DNA of 64,000 nt from Oscillospiraceae bacterium (GCA_015063585.1 SVTW01000002.1:23449-87448); one strand, 5' to 3'. Numbered from the stretch's first letter, positions 18,717-30,578 are shown. Notes: generated by a model from the sequence alone, not told the origin. A program made the numbers and translations.

Positions 18717-21700
18717 AATCGTTGGAAATGCAGGGATTCAAATCCTTTCCCGATAAAACCAAGCTTGTTTTTGAGAATCAGCCGCAGGTTACACTTCTGA
18801 CCGAAGGGGCAAATGCGGAGGGCTCGGCACAAGGCGTTACGGTTATCGTAGGTCCGAACGGATCTGGAAAATCGAATATTGCCGACGCGATGCGTTGGGT
18901 TTTGGGTGAGATCTCGTCGAAAAGCCTGCGCGGATCCAAAATGGAGGACGTTATTTTCGGCGGTGCCGACAGTCGCCGTCCGATGGGATATGCCGAGGTT
19001 TCGGTCACCTTTGACAACCGAGGTGAGTTTGCAAAGCTCGACTGCCCGTATGATGAGGTAACCGTTACCCGCCGCTATTATCGCGCGGGAGACAGTGAAT
19101 ATTTTATCAACCGTAAGGGGGTTCGTCTGAAGGATATTTACGAGCTCTTTATGAACACGGGTATCGGACGTGACGGCTATTCGATCATCGGACAGGGTCG
19201 AATCGCTGAGATGGTTTCGCGTAAGAGCGAGGAGCGCCGCAGTACCTTTGAGGACGCTTCGGGAATTGCGAAGTACCGTTACAAAAAGAACGAGGCGGAG
19301 CGCAAGCTCAAGGATACCGAGGACAACATGGCGCGTGTCAATGATATTTTCGCGGAGGTCTCCTCGAGAATCGGACCGCTTGAAAAGGAAGCCGAAAAGG
19401 CAAAGCGCGCGATCGAGCTCATGGAGAACAAGAAGCGCGCCGACGTCAGCCTTTGGCTTTACGATACCGAAAAGCTTCGCGGGGAGTTGACCGCCGCCGA
19501 GGAGGCAATGCAGCACGCATCGTTTGACCTTTCGGCAGCCGAGGACGCGATCCAATCGCTGGAAGCGCAAAATACAAAGCTGTTTGAGGTCTCGCAGGGA
19601 AGTAAGAAGGAGTCCGAGTCTCTTTTGACGCAGATTCAGGAGCAGACCGAGCTTTGCCACCGTTTGGAGAGCGAATACCGCGTATCCGAAAATACCATCA
19701 GCCACGCGAAGGACCTGATTGCCGCCACGCAGGGCAGTGTAACCAGCAATGAAAAGTCGATGCAGGCCGAAATGGATGCCGCAAAGGAGCACGCTGAGAA
19801 GATCGCGGCATTGCAGGCAACCGAGGAAGGGCTGGCGGAAAGGCGCGAGGTGCTTTTGACCGAACAGCAACAGCTCTCGCTTCGCGAAAGTGATCTTGAG
19901 GTAGCAATTGCGCAGTCGCTTGACGATATTCGCGCGCTTGAAGCCGACGCTGTCGACGTGAAGGTACGCGTATCGGTCCTTGAAAATGCTAAAAACAGTG
20001 ATACAGATAAAAACAGCTCTGCGCTGACCGAGCTTGCGGGATACCGCAAAATATCCGAGGATCTTGGTGCGCAGTGCGAAGCAAAGGAACGCACGGTTGC
20101 GGGGTACGATGCTGAGATCGCCGCGATCGATGCCGACGTTACCGAAGCCGAAACCAAATTGGAGGCGGCAGGGGCAGAGGTCAAGCGATTGAGCGAGGAT
20201 CTCAATGCCGAGATATTCCGCCGTGATTCGGTAGAGCAGCGAATCTCCACGTTCAAGTCCATGGAGGAGCATTTCGAGGGCTATTCGGGGGCTGTCCGCT
20301 TTGTAATGAAGCAGTATGATGAGGGCAGGATCACCGATGCGCACGGCGCGCCGTGCGGTAAGATCTACGGTCCGCTTTCCAAGGTCATTTCGGTTGAGGA
20401 TCGCTTTATTACCGCGATTGAGATCGCGCTTGGCGCAAATCTGCAAAATATTGTGGTCGAAAATGAGTCCACCGCGAAGGCGGCAATGTTTGCGCTCAAA
20501 CGCGGAGAAGCCGGACGCGCAACCTTCTTCCCGCTGACCTCGATGCGCGCGTCCACTCCCACGAAAGAGCTGACCGATGCCACCGGATTTGCGGGCTATA
20601 TCGGAATTGCCGATACGCTTGTTACTGCCGACGCAAAATTCCGTGACGTGCTGTCCTCTTTGCTTGGCAGAACCGTGGTGTTTGACAATATTGACAACGC
20701 AACCGTAATGGCAAAGGCACTGCATTACCGTGTGCGCGCCGTCACGCTTGACGGACAGCAGATCAACGTGGGCGGTTCGTTTACGGGTGGTTCGGTCCGC
20801 ACAGGAAGCGGCATTTTGTCTCGCGCGGGAGAGATCAAGCGTTTGGAGGGTGAGCTTGCCGAGAAAAACGCGAAGATCGCCAAAATGCAGAGCGGTCTGA
20901 AACACGCGCAGGAAAAGCTGGAGTCTTTGGAGGACGAAAAATACGCGGCAGAGGATCGCCGCGAGCTGATCGTTGTTTTGCGGAATACCGAGAACGGTCA
21001 GTTGGATCAATTGCGCGCTAAATTGGATGCAAACAATACGCTCCTTGAAAAGCTCAAGGCTGACATGCGGCAGTATGAGGAGGCAAGAGCAAGATACGAG
21101 GAAGATATTGAGAGCTTGGCAGCCGAGGAAAAGAACCTGCGTCACAGAATTGCGGAGCTTACCGATTTCCGAACCGAAAAGAGCGGAGAGCGCGGCGAGG
21201 TGGTTCTGCGGCTTGAAGAGATCTCGCGCAGCTTGACCGAGCTTTACATCAAGATCAGCGAAACGCAAAAAGATATCGAAACCGAAAACACCCTCAGGGC
21301 GGGCGCCGAGGAACGCTTGGAAGCACTTAACCGCGAGCTTTTGATGCTCTCCGGGCGTATCAATACGCAAACCGAGCAGATCAGCGCGGTGCAGGCGTCC
21401 ATGGAGGCAAACCGTATCGCGCACGCGTCGGCAACGGCACAGCTGGAGATTCTCAGCGCAAAACGCGGTGAGGTTGAAAAGGATAATTTTGAGTTTGAGC
21501 GAAAACTCAACGAGCTCAACAGTAAGCTCCGTGACCGTATGAATCAAAAGGAGCTGATCTTCCGAGAATATACAAAGTGTGAGTCCAAGCTGGCATCTCT
21601 GCGTGACACGCAGGATAAGCTTGCAACCAAGCTTTGGGACGACTATGAACTGACAAGAAGCGATGCCATCGCGCTCGGATATCCGCCCGTTACGCGCGAG

Positions 21701-22393
21701 AACCGCACCGAAATGATCTCGCTTCAAACCGAGTGCAAGAATAAACTGCGCGTGATGGGAAGCGTGGATCTCGACGCGGTCAATAAATATGCCGAGCTGA
21801 AGGTGCGGTATGACTATATGAATGGTCAGATCACCGATCTGGAAAAGGCAAAGAAGGATCTCGACGGCATCATTTCCGATCTTGAATCCGAGATGAAGAC
21901 CGCGTTTGTGGATTCCTTTAACCGCATCAACGAAAACTTTGGCAGGGTATTTGCCGAGCTGTTCGGAGGCGGATCCGCCGAGCTTTCGCTCACCGACCCC
22001 GAAAACGTGCTCGAAAGCGGTATCGAGATCAAGGCGGCACCTCCCGGAAAGATCATCAAGAGCCTCATGCAGCTCTCGGGCGGCGAGCAGGCATTCATTG
22101 GTGTCGCGCTCTTCTTTGCGATTTTGCAGGTTAACCCCACGCCCTTCTGTATTCTCGACGAGATCGAGGCGGCGCTGGACGAGGTTAACGTAGAGCGCTT
22201 GGCGCAGTACATCAAGCGTTATTCACACGGTACGCAGTTTATTATGATCACGCACCGTCGCGGAACCATGGCGGCTGCGGATAGACTTTACGGCGTTACC
22301 ATGCCCGAGCATGGTATCTCCAAGGTGCTTATGCTCGATGTGAACGATATTTCCAAGAAGGAAGGAGAAGACTGGAATGGGATTTTTGGATAA
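18707..22393 (+). CDS. smc: Chromosome segregation protein SMC (GTG start)
   Basis: [22 protein letters not shown], coiled coil, [30 protein letters not shown]. Confidence 0.96.
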   Translation: MYLKSLEMQGFKSFPDKTKLVFENQPQVTLLTEGANAEGSAQGVTVIVGPNGSGKSNIADAMRWVLGEISSKSLRGSKMEDVIFGGADSRRPMGYAEVSVTFDNRGEFAKLDCPYDEVTVTRRYYRAGDSEYFINRKGVRLKDIYELFMNTGIGRDGYSIIGQGRIAEMVSRKSEERRSTFEDASGIAKYRYKKNEAERKLKDTEDNMARVNDIFAEVSSRIGPLEKEAEKAKRAIELMENKKRADVSLWLYDTEKLRGELTAAEEAMQHASFDLSAAEDAIQSLEAQNTKLFEVSQGSKKESESLLTQIQEQTELCHRLESEYRVSENTISHAKDLIAATQGSVTSNEKSMQAEMDAAKEHAEKIAALQATEEGLAERREVLLTEQQQLSLRESDLEVAIAQSLDDIRALEADAVDVKVRVSVLENAKNSDTDKNSSALTELAGYRKISEDLGAQCEAKERTVAGYDAEIAAIDADVTEAETKLEAAGAEVKRLSEDLNAEIFRRDSVEQRISTFKSMEEHFEGYSGAVRFVMKQYDEGRITDAHGAPCGKIYGPLSKVISVEDRFITAIEIALGANLQNIVVENESTAKAAMFALKRGEAGRATFFPLTSMRASTPTKELTDATGFAGYIGIADTLVTADAKFRDVLSSLLGRTVVFDNIDNATVMAKALHYRVRAVTLDGQQINVGGSFTGGSVRTGSGILSRAGEIKRLEGELAEKNAKIAKMQSGLKHAQEKLESLEDEKYAAEDRRELIVVLRNTENGQLDQLRAKLDANNTLLEKLKADMRQYEEARARYEEDIESLAAEEKNLRHRIAELTDFRTEKSGERGEVVLRLEEISRSLTELYIKISETQKDIETENTLRAGAEERLEALNRELLMLSGRINTQTEQISAVQASMEANRIAHASATAQLEILSAKRGEVEKDNFEFERKLNELNSKLRDRMNQKELIFREYTKCESKLASLRDTQDKLATKLWDDYELTRSDAIALGYPPVTRENRTEMISLQTECKNKLRVMGSVDLDAVNKYAELKVRYDYMNGQITDLEKAKKDLDGIISDLESEMKTAFVDSFNRINENFGRVFAELFGGGSAELSLTDPENVLESGIEIKAAPPGKIIKSLMQLSGGEQAFIGVALFFAILQVNPTPFCILDEIEAALDEVNVERLAQYIKRYSHGTQFIMITHRRGTMAAADRLYGVTMPEHGISKVLMLDVNDISKKEGEDWNGIFG

Positions 22394-23984
22394 GCTGTTC
22401 GGAAAAAAGAAAAAAGAACGCGAAGCCGAAGACCAACAAATAGCCGAGGAGCAGGCGCGAAAGGAAGCCGAAGCGAAGGCAGCGGCTGAGGCGGAGGAGC
22501 AAGCAAAGGCGGCCGCCGAGGAACGTGCGCGCCGCGAGGCAGAGGAAAAGGCGGCTGAGGCGGCAATGAAAGCGGCGGAGGCTGCGCGTCTTGCCGCGGA
22601 ACAAGAGCGTATCGCATCGGAAGAACGCGCGCGAAAGCTTGCCGAGGAAGCGGCTGCCAAAGAAGCGGCTGAGGAGGCACGCAGAATTGCGGAAGAAAAG
22701 GCACGCGCGGTTGCCGAAGAAAAAGCAAAGCGCGAAGCCGAGGAACAGGCAAAGCGCGAAGCCGAGGAACAGGCAAAGCGCGAAGCCGAAGAACAGGCAA
22801 AGCGCGAAGCCGAGGAACAGGCAAAGCGCGAAGCCGAAGAACAGGCAAAGCGCGAAGCCGAAGAACAGGCAAAGCGCGAAGCCGAAGAAAAAGCAAAGCG
22901 CGAAGCCGAAGAACAGGCAAAGCGCGAAGCCGAAGAACAGGCAAAGCGCGAAGCCGAGGAACAGGCAAAGCGCGAAGCCGAGGAACAGGCAAAGCGCGAA
23001 GCCGAAGAACAGGCAAAATGCGAAGACGAGGCGTCAGAGGACGCATTGGTTTCTGAGGAAAGCAAGAAAAAGGAGAAGAAATCCTTTTGGAGCCGCGTAA
23101 AAGCAGGCTTGAATAAAACCAAAAACGCGCTGTTCGGTCAGATCGACGACCTTTTGAAGAATTTTGTTAAGGTGGACGAGGATCTTCTTGAGGAGCTTGA
23201 GGAGGTTTTGATCTGTGCCGACGTTGGAATCAATGCCGCTGAGCAGATCATTGATGAATTGCGCGAACAGATCAAGGACGGTCGTCTGAAGGAAAAGGAA
23301 CAGGTCATGACAGCTCTGCACGGCATTTTGGAGGGCATGATCGGAGAGGGAGAACCCCTCAATCTTTCCACTACACCGAGCGTGATCCTTGTAATCGGTG
23401 TCAACGGAGTTGGAAAAACCACCTCGATCGGTAAGATCTCCAATCAGCTCCGTCGGGCAGGCAAAAAGGTTGTGGTCGCGGCGGCAGATACCTTCCGTGC
23501 GGCGGCGATCGACCAGCTTGCGGTTTGGTGTGAGCGTGCCAAGGTGGATCTGATCCGTCAAAATGAGGGCAGTGATCCTGCGGCGGTGGTTTATGACGCT
23601 TGCCATGCCGCGAAGAACAAAAACGCGGACGTTTTGATCATTGATACCGCAGGACGCTTGCATAATAAAACCAATTTGATGAATGAGCTTGCAAAGATCA
23701 ACCGCGTGATCGACCGTGAATTGCCGGGCGCTGCGCGCGAAAACCTTTTGGTTCTTGACGCCACAACCGGTCAGAACGCGATCTCGCAGGCAAAGGAGTT
23801 CAAGAACGCGGCGGCACTTACGGGGCTGATCCTCAATAAAATGGACGGCACCGCAAAGGGCGGAATCGTGCTCTCGATCCGCCAGGAGTTGAACATTCCC
23901 GTGAAGTTTATCGGTGTCGGAGAAAAGCTTGACGATATGCAGGCGTTTGATCACAAGGAATTTGTGGACGCGCTCTTTGAATAA
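22377..23984 (+). CDS. ftsY: Signal recognition particle receptor FtsY with long repetitive N-terminal region
   Basis: [38 protein letters not shown] motifs. Confidence 0.94.
   Translation: MGFLDKLFGKKKKEREAEDQQIAEEQARKEAEAKAAAEAEEQAKAAAEERARREAEEKAAEAAMKAAEAARLAAEQERIASEERARKLAEEAAAKEAAEEARRIAEEKARAVAEEKAKREAEEQAKREAEEQAKREAEEQAKREAEEQAKREAEEQAKREAEEQAKREAEEKAKREAEEQAKREAEEQAKREAEEQAKREAEEQAKREAEEQAKCEDEASEDALVSEESKKKEKKSFWSRVKAGLNKTKNALFGQIDDLLKNFVKVDEDLLEELEEVLICADVGINAAEQIIDELREQIKDGRLKEKEQVMTALHGILEGMIGEGEPLNLSTTPSVILVIGVNGVGKTTSIGKISNQLRRAGKKVVVAAADTFRAAAIDQLAVWCERAKVDLIRQNEGSDPAAVVYDACHAAKNKNADVLIIDTAGRLHNKTNLMNELAKINRVIDRELPGAARENLLVLDATTGQNAISQAKEFKNAAALTGLILNKMDGTAKGGIVLSIRQELNIPVKFIGVGEKLDDMQAFDHKEFVDALFE
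22717..23028 (+). repeat. Tandem 24-bp repeat (unit ~GAAGAACAGGCAAAGCGCGAAGCC), about 13 copies
   Basis: Encodes AEEQAKRE octads with two EEK variants and a terminal AKCE; read directly. Confidence 0.95.
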
Positions 23985-23999
23985 AGGCAGAGGTAGAGC

Positions 24000-24617
24000 A
24001 TGAAAATAGTATTGGCATCCAGAAACCGCAAAAAGATCGAGGAGCTTCGCACGCTTCTCGCGCAATCCTTTGCGGATATCGAAATCCTCTCACTTGATGA
24101 CGTTGGTATTCTCGGAGAGATCGAGGAGGACGGCACAACGTTTGAGGAAAACGCGCTGATCAAGGCGCGTGTTGCCGCCAAGACCGGTTATATCGGTGTG
24201 GGCGATGATTCGGGACTTTCGGTCGACGCGCTCGGCGGCGAGCCCGGGATCTACTCCGCGCGCTATGCGGCACGCTGTCAGTTTGCGGGCGACCATGACG
24301 ACGAAGGCAATAATCAAGCGCTTTTGAAAAATCTGGAAAACGTTCCCGACGAAAAACGCACGGGCGCTTATGTGTGCGCGATCGCGTGTGTTTTTCCCGA
24401 TGGCAGGGAATTTACGGTTCGCGGAGAATCGCGCGGCAGGATCCTGCGAGAATATCACGGAACCGGTGGCTTTGGGTATGATCCGCTTTTCTACTTTGAC
24501 GAGTACGGCAAAACCTTTGCCGAGGTCACGCCCGAGGAGAAGCACCGTGTTTCGCACAGAGGCTTGGCAATTGCCGCGTTTGCTGAAAAATTGAGATCTA
24601 TGGAGAACGGTATATGA
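24000..24617 (+). CDS. Non-canonical purine NTP pyrophosphatase (RdgB/HAM1-like)
   Basis: IVLASRNRKKIEEL, DDSGLSVDALGGEPGIYSARYA, GFGYDPLF. Confidence 0.93.
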   Translation: MKIVLASRNRKKIEELRTLLAQSFADIEILSLDDVGILGEIEEDGTTFEENALIKARVAAKTGYIGVGDDSGLSVDALGGEPGIYSARYAARCQFAGDHDDEGNNQALLKNLENVPDEKRTGAYVCAIACVFPDGREFTVRGESRGRILREYHGTGGFGYDPLFYFDEYGKTFAEVTPEEKHRVSHRGLAIAAFAEKLRSMENGI

Positions 24618-25099
24618 AATTTTCCGATTATTTCCACGCACCGGGAGTGCGGTTCCTTTCGTTCCTGTTCGGTGTTTTTACAGGACTCCCGATTGCGATT
24701 TTTTGGGATTGGAGATACGGTGTGCTCGTTTGCGCGGTCGTAACGGTTTTGGCATCTTTTATTCTGCCGATCCGTTTGTGGCGCGCGGAGCTTCCGTATA
24801 ATAAAATCAAAAGCACCATCTCCGATTCCTTCCTGTTTGATCTGCGCGTCCGTTTCACAATCCGAAACGGAACGGTTGGGGGACATTTTCTCCTGACGCA
24901 GCAAAGCATGATCTTCCTTTCATTTGAGCAGGGAGAGCATCGCCTGGAGCTGTCGCGTGATGACGTGAAGGCTGTGGAGCTTAGTGAAAATATGACCATC
25001 AGCATTTTTTTGAATGATAAGCAATTCGTTCGGGTCATCTCGGGCGAATGTGAGGAGATTTACGAGATCCTCCGAGACAACCAGTGGGCTGTCCGATAA
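24614..25099 (+). CDS. Hypothetical membrane protein with PH-like C-terminal part
   Basis: TM-rich N-terminus; overlaps preceding ORF by 4 bp. Confidence 0.55.
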   Translation: MKFSDYFHAPGVRFLSFLFGVFTGLPIAIFWDWRYGVLVCAVVTVLASFILPIRLWRAELPYNKIKSTISDSFLFDLRVRFTIRNGTVGGHFLLTQQSMIFLSFEQGEHRLELSRDDVKAVELSENMTISIFLNDKQFVRVISGECEEIYEILRDNQWAVR

Positions 25100-25127
25100 C
25101 AATAACACAGAAAGGCAAGTTCATTTT

Positions 25128-25424
25128 ATGATTACTTCCAAGCAACGCGCCTATTTGCGCGCGCTGGCAAACGAACTGCCCGCGATCATGCAGATCGGAA
25201 AGGGCGGACTGAACGACAATATGCTCAAAACCTTTTCGGATGCACTTGAGGCTCGTGAGCTGATTAAGCTCCACGTTCTGGAAAACAGCGGTGCCTCTCC
25301 CCGTGACGTGCTCAACGCGCTTGCCGAGGCATTGGACGCTGAGGCGGTGGCGGCAACGGGAAAGAAGATCGTGCTTTACCGTGCCTCCGAGAAGAATCCG
25401 ACGATCGTTTTGCCCAAGGCATGA
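25128..25424 (+). CDS. yhbY: YhbY-type RNA-binding (CRM) protein
   Basis: LTSKQRAYLRALANELPAIMQIGKGGLND-like; start ATG 25128. Confidence 0.85.
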   Translation: MITSKQRAYLRALANELPAIMQIGKGGLNDNMLKTFSDALEARELIKLHVLENSGASPRDVLNALAEALDAEAVAATGKKIVLYRASEKNPTIVLPKA

Positions 25425-26023
25425 CGCGCATCGGTATCTACGGCGGAACCTTTTCACCGCCACACAATGGGCATCTGCAAGCGGCACGCGCCTTTATGGA
25501 GCAGATGTGGCTGGATTTTCTTTATGTGATCCCAACCGCAACACCGCCGCACAAGGAAATGGAGGCACCTGTTTCCGCCGCACATCGGTTGGAGATGTGC
25601 CGGCTGGCTTTCTCGGACATGGAGGGCGTTTACGTAAGCGATCTGGAAATGCGGCGCGGCGGCATCAGCTACACGGTTGACACCCTGCGCGAGCTTTCGG
25701 GGGAGGATCGCCGTCTGTTCCTGCTTTGCGGAACCGATATGATGCTCACACTTGACCGTTGGCGCGAGCCCGACGAGATCTTCCGTCTTTGCTATCCCGT
25801 CTATATCCGCCGTGACAACGACCGTTCTCTCGATGCGCCGATCATTGACAAGATCGCGCAGTATCAGCGTAATTACGGAAAGGTCGTGCGCAGGATCGTA
25901 ACCGAGCCGATCGAGCTTTCGTCCAGTGACGTGCGCCGATGCATTGCCGACGGCAAGGAAATCGACGGAATGGTTCCCAAAGCGGTGAAAAAATACATCA
26001 AAGACAATCTTTTATACGTTTGA
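25421..26023 (+). CDS. nadD: Nicotinate-nucleotide adenylyltransferase
   Basis: GIYGGTFSPPHNGHLQAA, LFLLCGTDMMLTLDRW, SSSDVRR. Confidence 0.93.
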   Translation: MTRIGIYGGTFSPPHNGHLQAARAFMEQMWLDFLYVIPTATPPHKEMEAPVSAAHRLEMCRLAFSDMEGVYVSDLEMRRGGISYTVDTLRELSGEDRRLFLLCGTDMMLTLDRWREPDEIFRLCYPVYIRRDNDRSLDAPIIDKIAQYQRNYGKVVRRIVTEPIELSSSDVRRCIADGKEIDGMVPKAVKKYIKDNLLYV

Positions 26024-26044
26024 GGCGAAAGGAGAGTGCCAATA

Positions 26045-26686
26045 ATGATAGAGATTACCGATGCAATGCTTGCCGATCTGCGGGAACGCGTGATGCGGCT
26101 GATGTCGCCGAAGCGCTTTCGGCATACGGTTGCCGTTGAGGAAATGGCGGCACGGCTTTGCGCTCTGTTTTGCCCCGATTCCACAAACGCCATGCGCGCG
26201 GCGGCTCTTTTGCATGACATCACCAAGGAATGCTCTGTTGAGGAGCAGGAAGCGCTTTGTTGCAAATATGGGCTATCCGTGAGCGAGGGGGACCGCTTGG
26301 CACCCAAAACCTTTCACGCGCGAACCGCGGCGGCAATGATTTCCGACGTCTATCCCGCGTTCGCACTTCCGGAGGTGATCGAGGCGGTGCGCTGGCATAC
26401 CACCGGACACGCGAATATGACCTTGACCGAACGCTTGGTCTATCTTGCCGATTATATTGACGAATCGCGCACTTTTCCCGCTTGTGTGTTGTTGCGTCGG
26501 TATTTCTGGGGCGCGGATCCCGAAAGAATGACGCCCCCTGAGCGTGATGCACTTTTGCGCAATACGTTGATCTTATCCTATGATCTGACGATCCGCGATC
26601 TGCTCGATGAGGGCAAGCCCACCGCGCCGGACACCGTGAATGCCCGAAATGAGCTGCTTTTGGAGAAAAAGAACGCTGAGGCTTGA
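26045..26686 (+). CDS. yqeK: HD-domain protein, YqeK-like
   Basis: RFRHTVAVEEMA, ALLHDITKE, WHTTGHANMTLTERLVYLADYIDESR. Confidence 0.88.
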   Translation: MIEITDAMLADLRERVMRLMSPKRFRHTVAVEEMAARLCALFCPDSTNAMRAAALLHDITKECSVEEQEALCCKYGLSVSEGDRLAPKTFHARTAAAMISDVYPAFALPEVIEAVRWHTTGHANMTLTERLVYLADYIDESRTFPACVLLRRYFWGADPERMTPPERDALLRNTLILSYDLTIRDLLDEGKPTAPDTVNARNELLLEKKNAEA

Positions 26687-26737
26687 TAAAAGCGAATCCT
26701 ACATATCCATATAAAAATGTGATGGGGTGGGATTGAT

Positions 26738-27745
26738 ATGAAATTTAATATTAAAAAGAGCATTTTTTGTGTTTTGCTCTTAGGATTGACCGCAATCGGT
26801 CTTTCATACGTTTTTGCAACCGCAAATACAGGCACGTCCATTGCCGAGGACTGTTTATCCGATCCGACGGCATCCGCGGTTTCCGATGCGGATGAGACGG
26901 GAAGGATCACGCGCTTTTTGGTTCTCGGAACCGATCGGGCGGCAGGACTGACCGATAGCATTATGCTGGTAACGGTCAATGAGAGTGAAAACACCGCAAG
27001 TGTTTTGCAGATCCCGCGCGACACCTACGCAAACTATACCGATCATGATTACCGAAAACTCAACGGCGCGCTTTCCGCGCTTGGCGAATCACGGATCAAA
27101 CAGCTATTTTCCGAGGCATTCGGGGTTCGCGTTCACTATTTTGTCATTCTTGATCTTTCGGCGTTTGGCACGATCGTGGACGCGATCGGAGGTGTGGATG
27201 TTGTCTCCCCTCAGGAAATGCATTACAGCGATCCCACGCAGGGCTTGGAGATCCATTTGCCGCAGGGAACCGTTCATTTGGACGGTCATTCTGCCGAACA
27301 GTTTATTCGTTACCGTTCGGGATACGCGAATGCCGATCTCGGTCGTTTGGATGCGCAAAAGATCTTTTTACGTGCCTTCGCGCAAAAAACGGCTTCACTT
27401 TCGCCGCTTGAATTGACGCGCGCTCTCTCAACCGTGCTTACCAAGCTGCAAACCGATCTTGATCTGCCGAGTGCGATCCGTATTGTATCGGCACTGAAAC
27501 GCTGCTCCGCGGAAACCTTTCCAATGGCAACGCTTTCGGGGCAGGCTGTGCAGGGCGCAAGCGGAGCATGGTATTATGCGGTCAATCGTGCGGGGGCTGC
27601 GCGTATGCGCGCGGAATATCTGCTGCCGCGTGCAACCGATGCGGCAGAGTTTGACCCCAACCGTATCTTTGACAGACCGCAAACCGAACGGTTTCACCGA
27701 ATTTATATCGCTCCCGAGGCAGATTTGCCTTTGGACGACGCATAA
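26738..27745 (+). CDS. LytR-CpsA-Psr (LCP) family protein
   Basis: FLVLGTDRAAGLTDSIMLVTV, QIPRDTY, YRSGYANADLGRLDAQ. Confidence 0.9.
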   Translation: MKFNIKKSIFCVLLLGLTAIGLSYVFATANTGTSIAEDCLSDPTASAVSDADETGRITRFLVLGTDRAAGLTDSIMLVTVNESENTASVLQIPRDTYANYTDHDYRKLNGALSALGESRIKQLFSEAFGVRVHYFVILDLSAFGTIVDAIGGVDVVSPQEMHYSDPTQGLEIHLPQGTVHLDGHSAEQFIRYRSGYANADLGRLDAQKIFLRAFAQKTASLSPLELTRALSTVLTKLQTDLDLPSAIRIVSALKRCSAETFPMATLSGQAVQGASGAWYYAVNRAGAARMRAEYLLPRATDAAEFDPNRIFDRPQTERFHRIYIAPEADLPLDDA

Positions 27746-27765
27746 GAAAGAAAGGACCCTATCGA

Positions 27766-28179
27766 ATGGAAGAAATGTTACAGCAGCAGCTGCCCTCGCT
27801 GGAGGGCGCAACTCCCGAGGAACTCGCACACGCGATCTTTGACGTGCTCGATGCCAAAAAAGCACAAAACATCAAGGTCTTGCACGTTGAGGACCAAACT
27901 GTGATCACCGATTATTTTGTAATCTGCACGGGTAATTCGTCCACGCAGGTCAAATCTCTTGGCGGCGAGGTTGAATATAAGCTCGGCTTGCGCGGGGTTG
28001 ATCCCGTTCATTTTGAAGGACGTGATAACAATGGTTGGATCGTAATAGATTACAGCTCGGTTATCGTTCATATATTCAGTCGCGAGAACCGCGATTTTTA
28101 CAAATTGGAAAAACTGTACGGAGATTCGCAAGAGATCGTCTTCATGGGAATCGACGACAAGATTGGAGAACAGCAATGA
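27766..28179 (+). CDS. rsfS: Ribosome silencing factor
   Basis: DYFVICTGNSSTQVKSL, DNNGWIVIDYSSVIVHIFSRENRDFYKLEKLYGD. Confidence 0.93.
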   Translation: MEEMLQQQLPSLEGATPEELAHAIFDVLDAKKAQNIKVLHVEDQTVITDYFVICTGNSSTQVKSLGGEVEYKLGLRGVDPVHFEGRDNNGWIVIDYSSVIVHIFSRENRDFYKLEKLYGDSQEIVFMGIDDKIGEQQ

Positions 28180-30578
28180 AATACGATTTTAAAAACATTG
28201 AGGAAAAATGGCAAAAGCGTTGGGACGAGGCAGGCGCGTTCCGCGCGGAGGATTTTTCGGACAAGCCCAAATACTATAACCTGGTTGAATTCCCGTATCC
28301 GAGCGGACACGGCATGCACGTTGGCCACATCAAGGCTTATTCGGGCTTGGAGGTCGTTTCGAGAAAGAGAAGAATGCAGGGCTACAACGTTCTGTTTCCC
28401 ATTGGATTTGATGCATACGGACTTCCCACCGAAAACACCGCGATCAAGGATAATCTTCACCCCAGAGTGGTAACAGACCGCAACATTGAGAAATTTACAT
28501 CTCAGCTTAAGCGCGTCGGTTTTTCCTTTGATTGGTCGCGCGTGGTTGACACCACGGAGGAAAACTACTACCGTTGGACGCAGTGGATCTTCCTCAAAAT
28601 GTTTGAAAAGGGCTTGGTGTTCCGTGACACCGCACTGGTAAACTACTGCCCGAGCTGTAAGGTCGTACTTTCCAACGAGGATTCGCAGGGCGGTAAATGC
28701 GACATCTGTAAGAGTGATATCGTGCAGAAATCCAAAACCGTTTGGTATCTGCGCATTACCGAGTATGCCGACAAGCTTTTGGAGGGCTTGGATCGCGTGG
28801 ACTATCTGCCCAACGTCAAGCAACAGCAGGTCAACTGGATCGGCAAATCCACGGGTGCGTTTGTAAACTTCAAGCTCAAGGAGATCGAGGAGTCGCTTCG
28901 CATCTACACCACCCGTCCCGATACACTTTTCGGAGTTACCTTTATGGTGATCGCTCCCGAGCATCCGATCATTGAGGCAAACCGTGACCGCATTGCCAAT
29001 ATGGATGCGCTTGACGCATACCGTGAGGAATGCGCAAAGAAGACCGAATTTGAGCGTACTCAGCTTGTAAAGGATAAGACCGGTGTTTGCATTGACGGTT
29101 TGACCGCGATCAATCCCGTGAGCGGCAAGGAAATTCCGATCTATATCTCGGATTACGTTATGATGGGTTACGGCACGGGCGCGATCATGGCGGTTCCCGC
29201 ACATGACGAGCGTGACTGGGCATTCGCGAAGAAATTCGGGATCGATATCATTGAGGTCATCAAGGGTGGCGATATTGAAAAGGCTGCCTATGCGGGTGAC
29301 GGTGAAATGGTCAATTCGGCTTTCCTCAACGGTTACACCAACAAAAAGGATTCGATCGCGCGTATGCTTGAGCACTTGGAGGCAGAGGGCATTGGTGAGC
29401 GCGGTGTGCAGTATAAGATGAAGGATTGGGCATTCAACCGCCAAAGATATTGGGGAGAGCCGATTCCGATCGTGCACTGTCCTTGCTGCGGCATTGTTCC
29501 TGTTCCTTATGAGGAGCTGCCGCTCCGTTTGCCCGAAGTGAAAAACTTTGAGCCCGGAGAGGGCGGCGAGAGCCCGCTTGCAAAGATTGATGCTTACGTC
29601 AACTGCAAATGTCCCAAATGCGGAAAGGACGCAAAGCGCGAAACCGACACTATGCCGCAATGGGCAGGATCCTCGTGGTATTTCCTCCGCTATATTGATC
29701 CGCACAATGACCAAGCCTTTGCCGATCCCGAAAAGCTGAAATATTGGATGCCGATCGATTGGTACAACGGCGGTATGGAGCACGTAACGCGACATATGAT
29801 CTATTCGCGTTTTTGGCATAAATTCCTCTACGATCTCGGCGTTGTTCCATGCGATGAGCCTTACGCAAAGCGCACCGCGCAGGGCTTGATCCTCGGTCCG
29901 GACGGTGAGAAGATGTCCAAATCCAAGGGCAACGTGGTGGATCCGAATGACGTGGTTGATCTTTACGGTGCTGACGTGCTCCGTACTTACGTGCTCTTTA
30001 TGGGCGACTACGGAAGTGCCGCACCTTGGAACGAAAGCTCGATGAAGGGCTGCAAGCGATTCCTGGAACGTATTGCCGATCTGTTTGATATGGCAAAGGG
30101 CGAGGGGGTTACGCCCAAGCTTGAAACAGCGTTCCACAAGACGGTTAAAAAGGTGTCGCTTGACATTGAAGACCTGAAGTTTAACACGGCAATCGCATCT
30201 ATGATGGCGTTGATCAACGAGATCTATGAAGTTGGAAGCCTGACACGTGATGAGATGAAAACGCTTGTTCGTCTGATTTGTCCCTTTGCACCGCACTTGG
30301 CGGAGGAGCTTTGGGAAATGCTCGGCGGGGAAGGTCTCTGCTCGCTTGCCGCATGGCCCGAATGGGACGAAAACAAAACGGTTGACAGCACGGTAGAGGT
30401 TGCGGTGCAGATCAACGGTAAGGTTCGCGGAACCGTTTCGTTGCCGCTCAACTGCCCGAAGGACGATGCCATTGCGCTGGCAAAGGCAGATCCCAAGATC
30501 GCCGCCGCAATTGAAGGGAAAACGGTGGTGAAAGAGATCAGTGTTCCCAACAAGATTATTAATATTGTTGTAAAATAA
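28176..30578 (+). CDS. leuS: Leucyl-tRNA synthetase (start corrected to ATG 28176)
   Basis: FPYPSGHGMHVGHIKAY, MSKSKGNVVDP; ATGA overlap with rsfS. Confidence 0.96.
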   Translation: MKYDFKNIEEKWQKRWDEAGAFRAEDFSDKPKYYNLVEFPYPSGHGMHVGHIKAYSGLEVVSRKRRMQGYNVLFPIGFDAYGLPTENTAIKDNLHPRVVTDRNIEKFTSQLKRVGFSFDWSRVVDTTEENYYRWTQWIFLKMFEKGLVFRDTALVNYCPSCKVVLSNEDSQGGKCDICKSDIVQKSKTVWYLRITEYADKLLEGLDRVDYLPNVKQQQVNWIGKSTGAFVNFKLKEIEESLRIYTTRPDTLFGVTFMVIAPEHPIIEANRDRIANMDALDAYREECAKKTEFERTQLVKDKTGVCIDGLTAINPVSGKEIPIYISDYVMMGYGTGAIMAVPAHDERDWAFAKKFGIDIIEVIKGGDIEKAAYAGDGEMVNSAFLNGYTNKKDSIARMLEHLEAEGIGERGVQYKMKDWAFNRQRYWGEPIPIVHCPCCGIVPVPYEELPLRLPEVKNFEPGEGGESPLAKIDAYVNCKCPKCGKDAKRETDTMPQWAGSSWYFLRYIDPHNDQAFADPEKLKYWMPIDWYNGGMEHVTRHMIYSRFWHKFLYDLGVVPCDEPYAKRTAQGLILGPDGEKMSKSKGNVVDPNDVVDLYGADVLRTYVLFMGDYGSAAPWNESSMKGCKRFLERIADLFDMAKGEGVTPKLETAFHKTVKKVSLDIEDLKFNTAIASMMALINEIYEVGSLTRDEMKTLVRLICPFAPHLAEELWEMLGGEGLCSLAAWPEWDENKTVDSTVEVAVQINGKVRGTVSLPLNCPKDDAIALAKADPKIAAAIEGKTVVKEISVPNKIINIVVK

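Noticed and set aside
18713-21727. 1004-aa minus-strand ORF
   Set aside because: Fully antisense to smc, no recognisable motifs; a codon-bias artefact
22717-23028. CRISPR array
   Set aside because: Direct tandem units without spacers, inside a coding frame
22223-23122. Large ORFs on both strands over the ftsY repeat ([24 protein letters not shown])
   Set aside because: Repeat unit length is a multiple of 3, so all frames stay open; these are shadows of the FtsY frame
28098-30296. 732-aa minus-strand ORF
   Set aside because: Antisense to leuS with no family motifs
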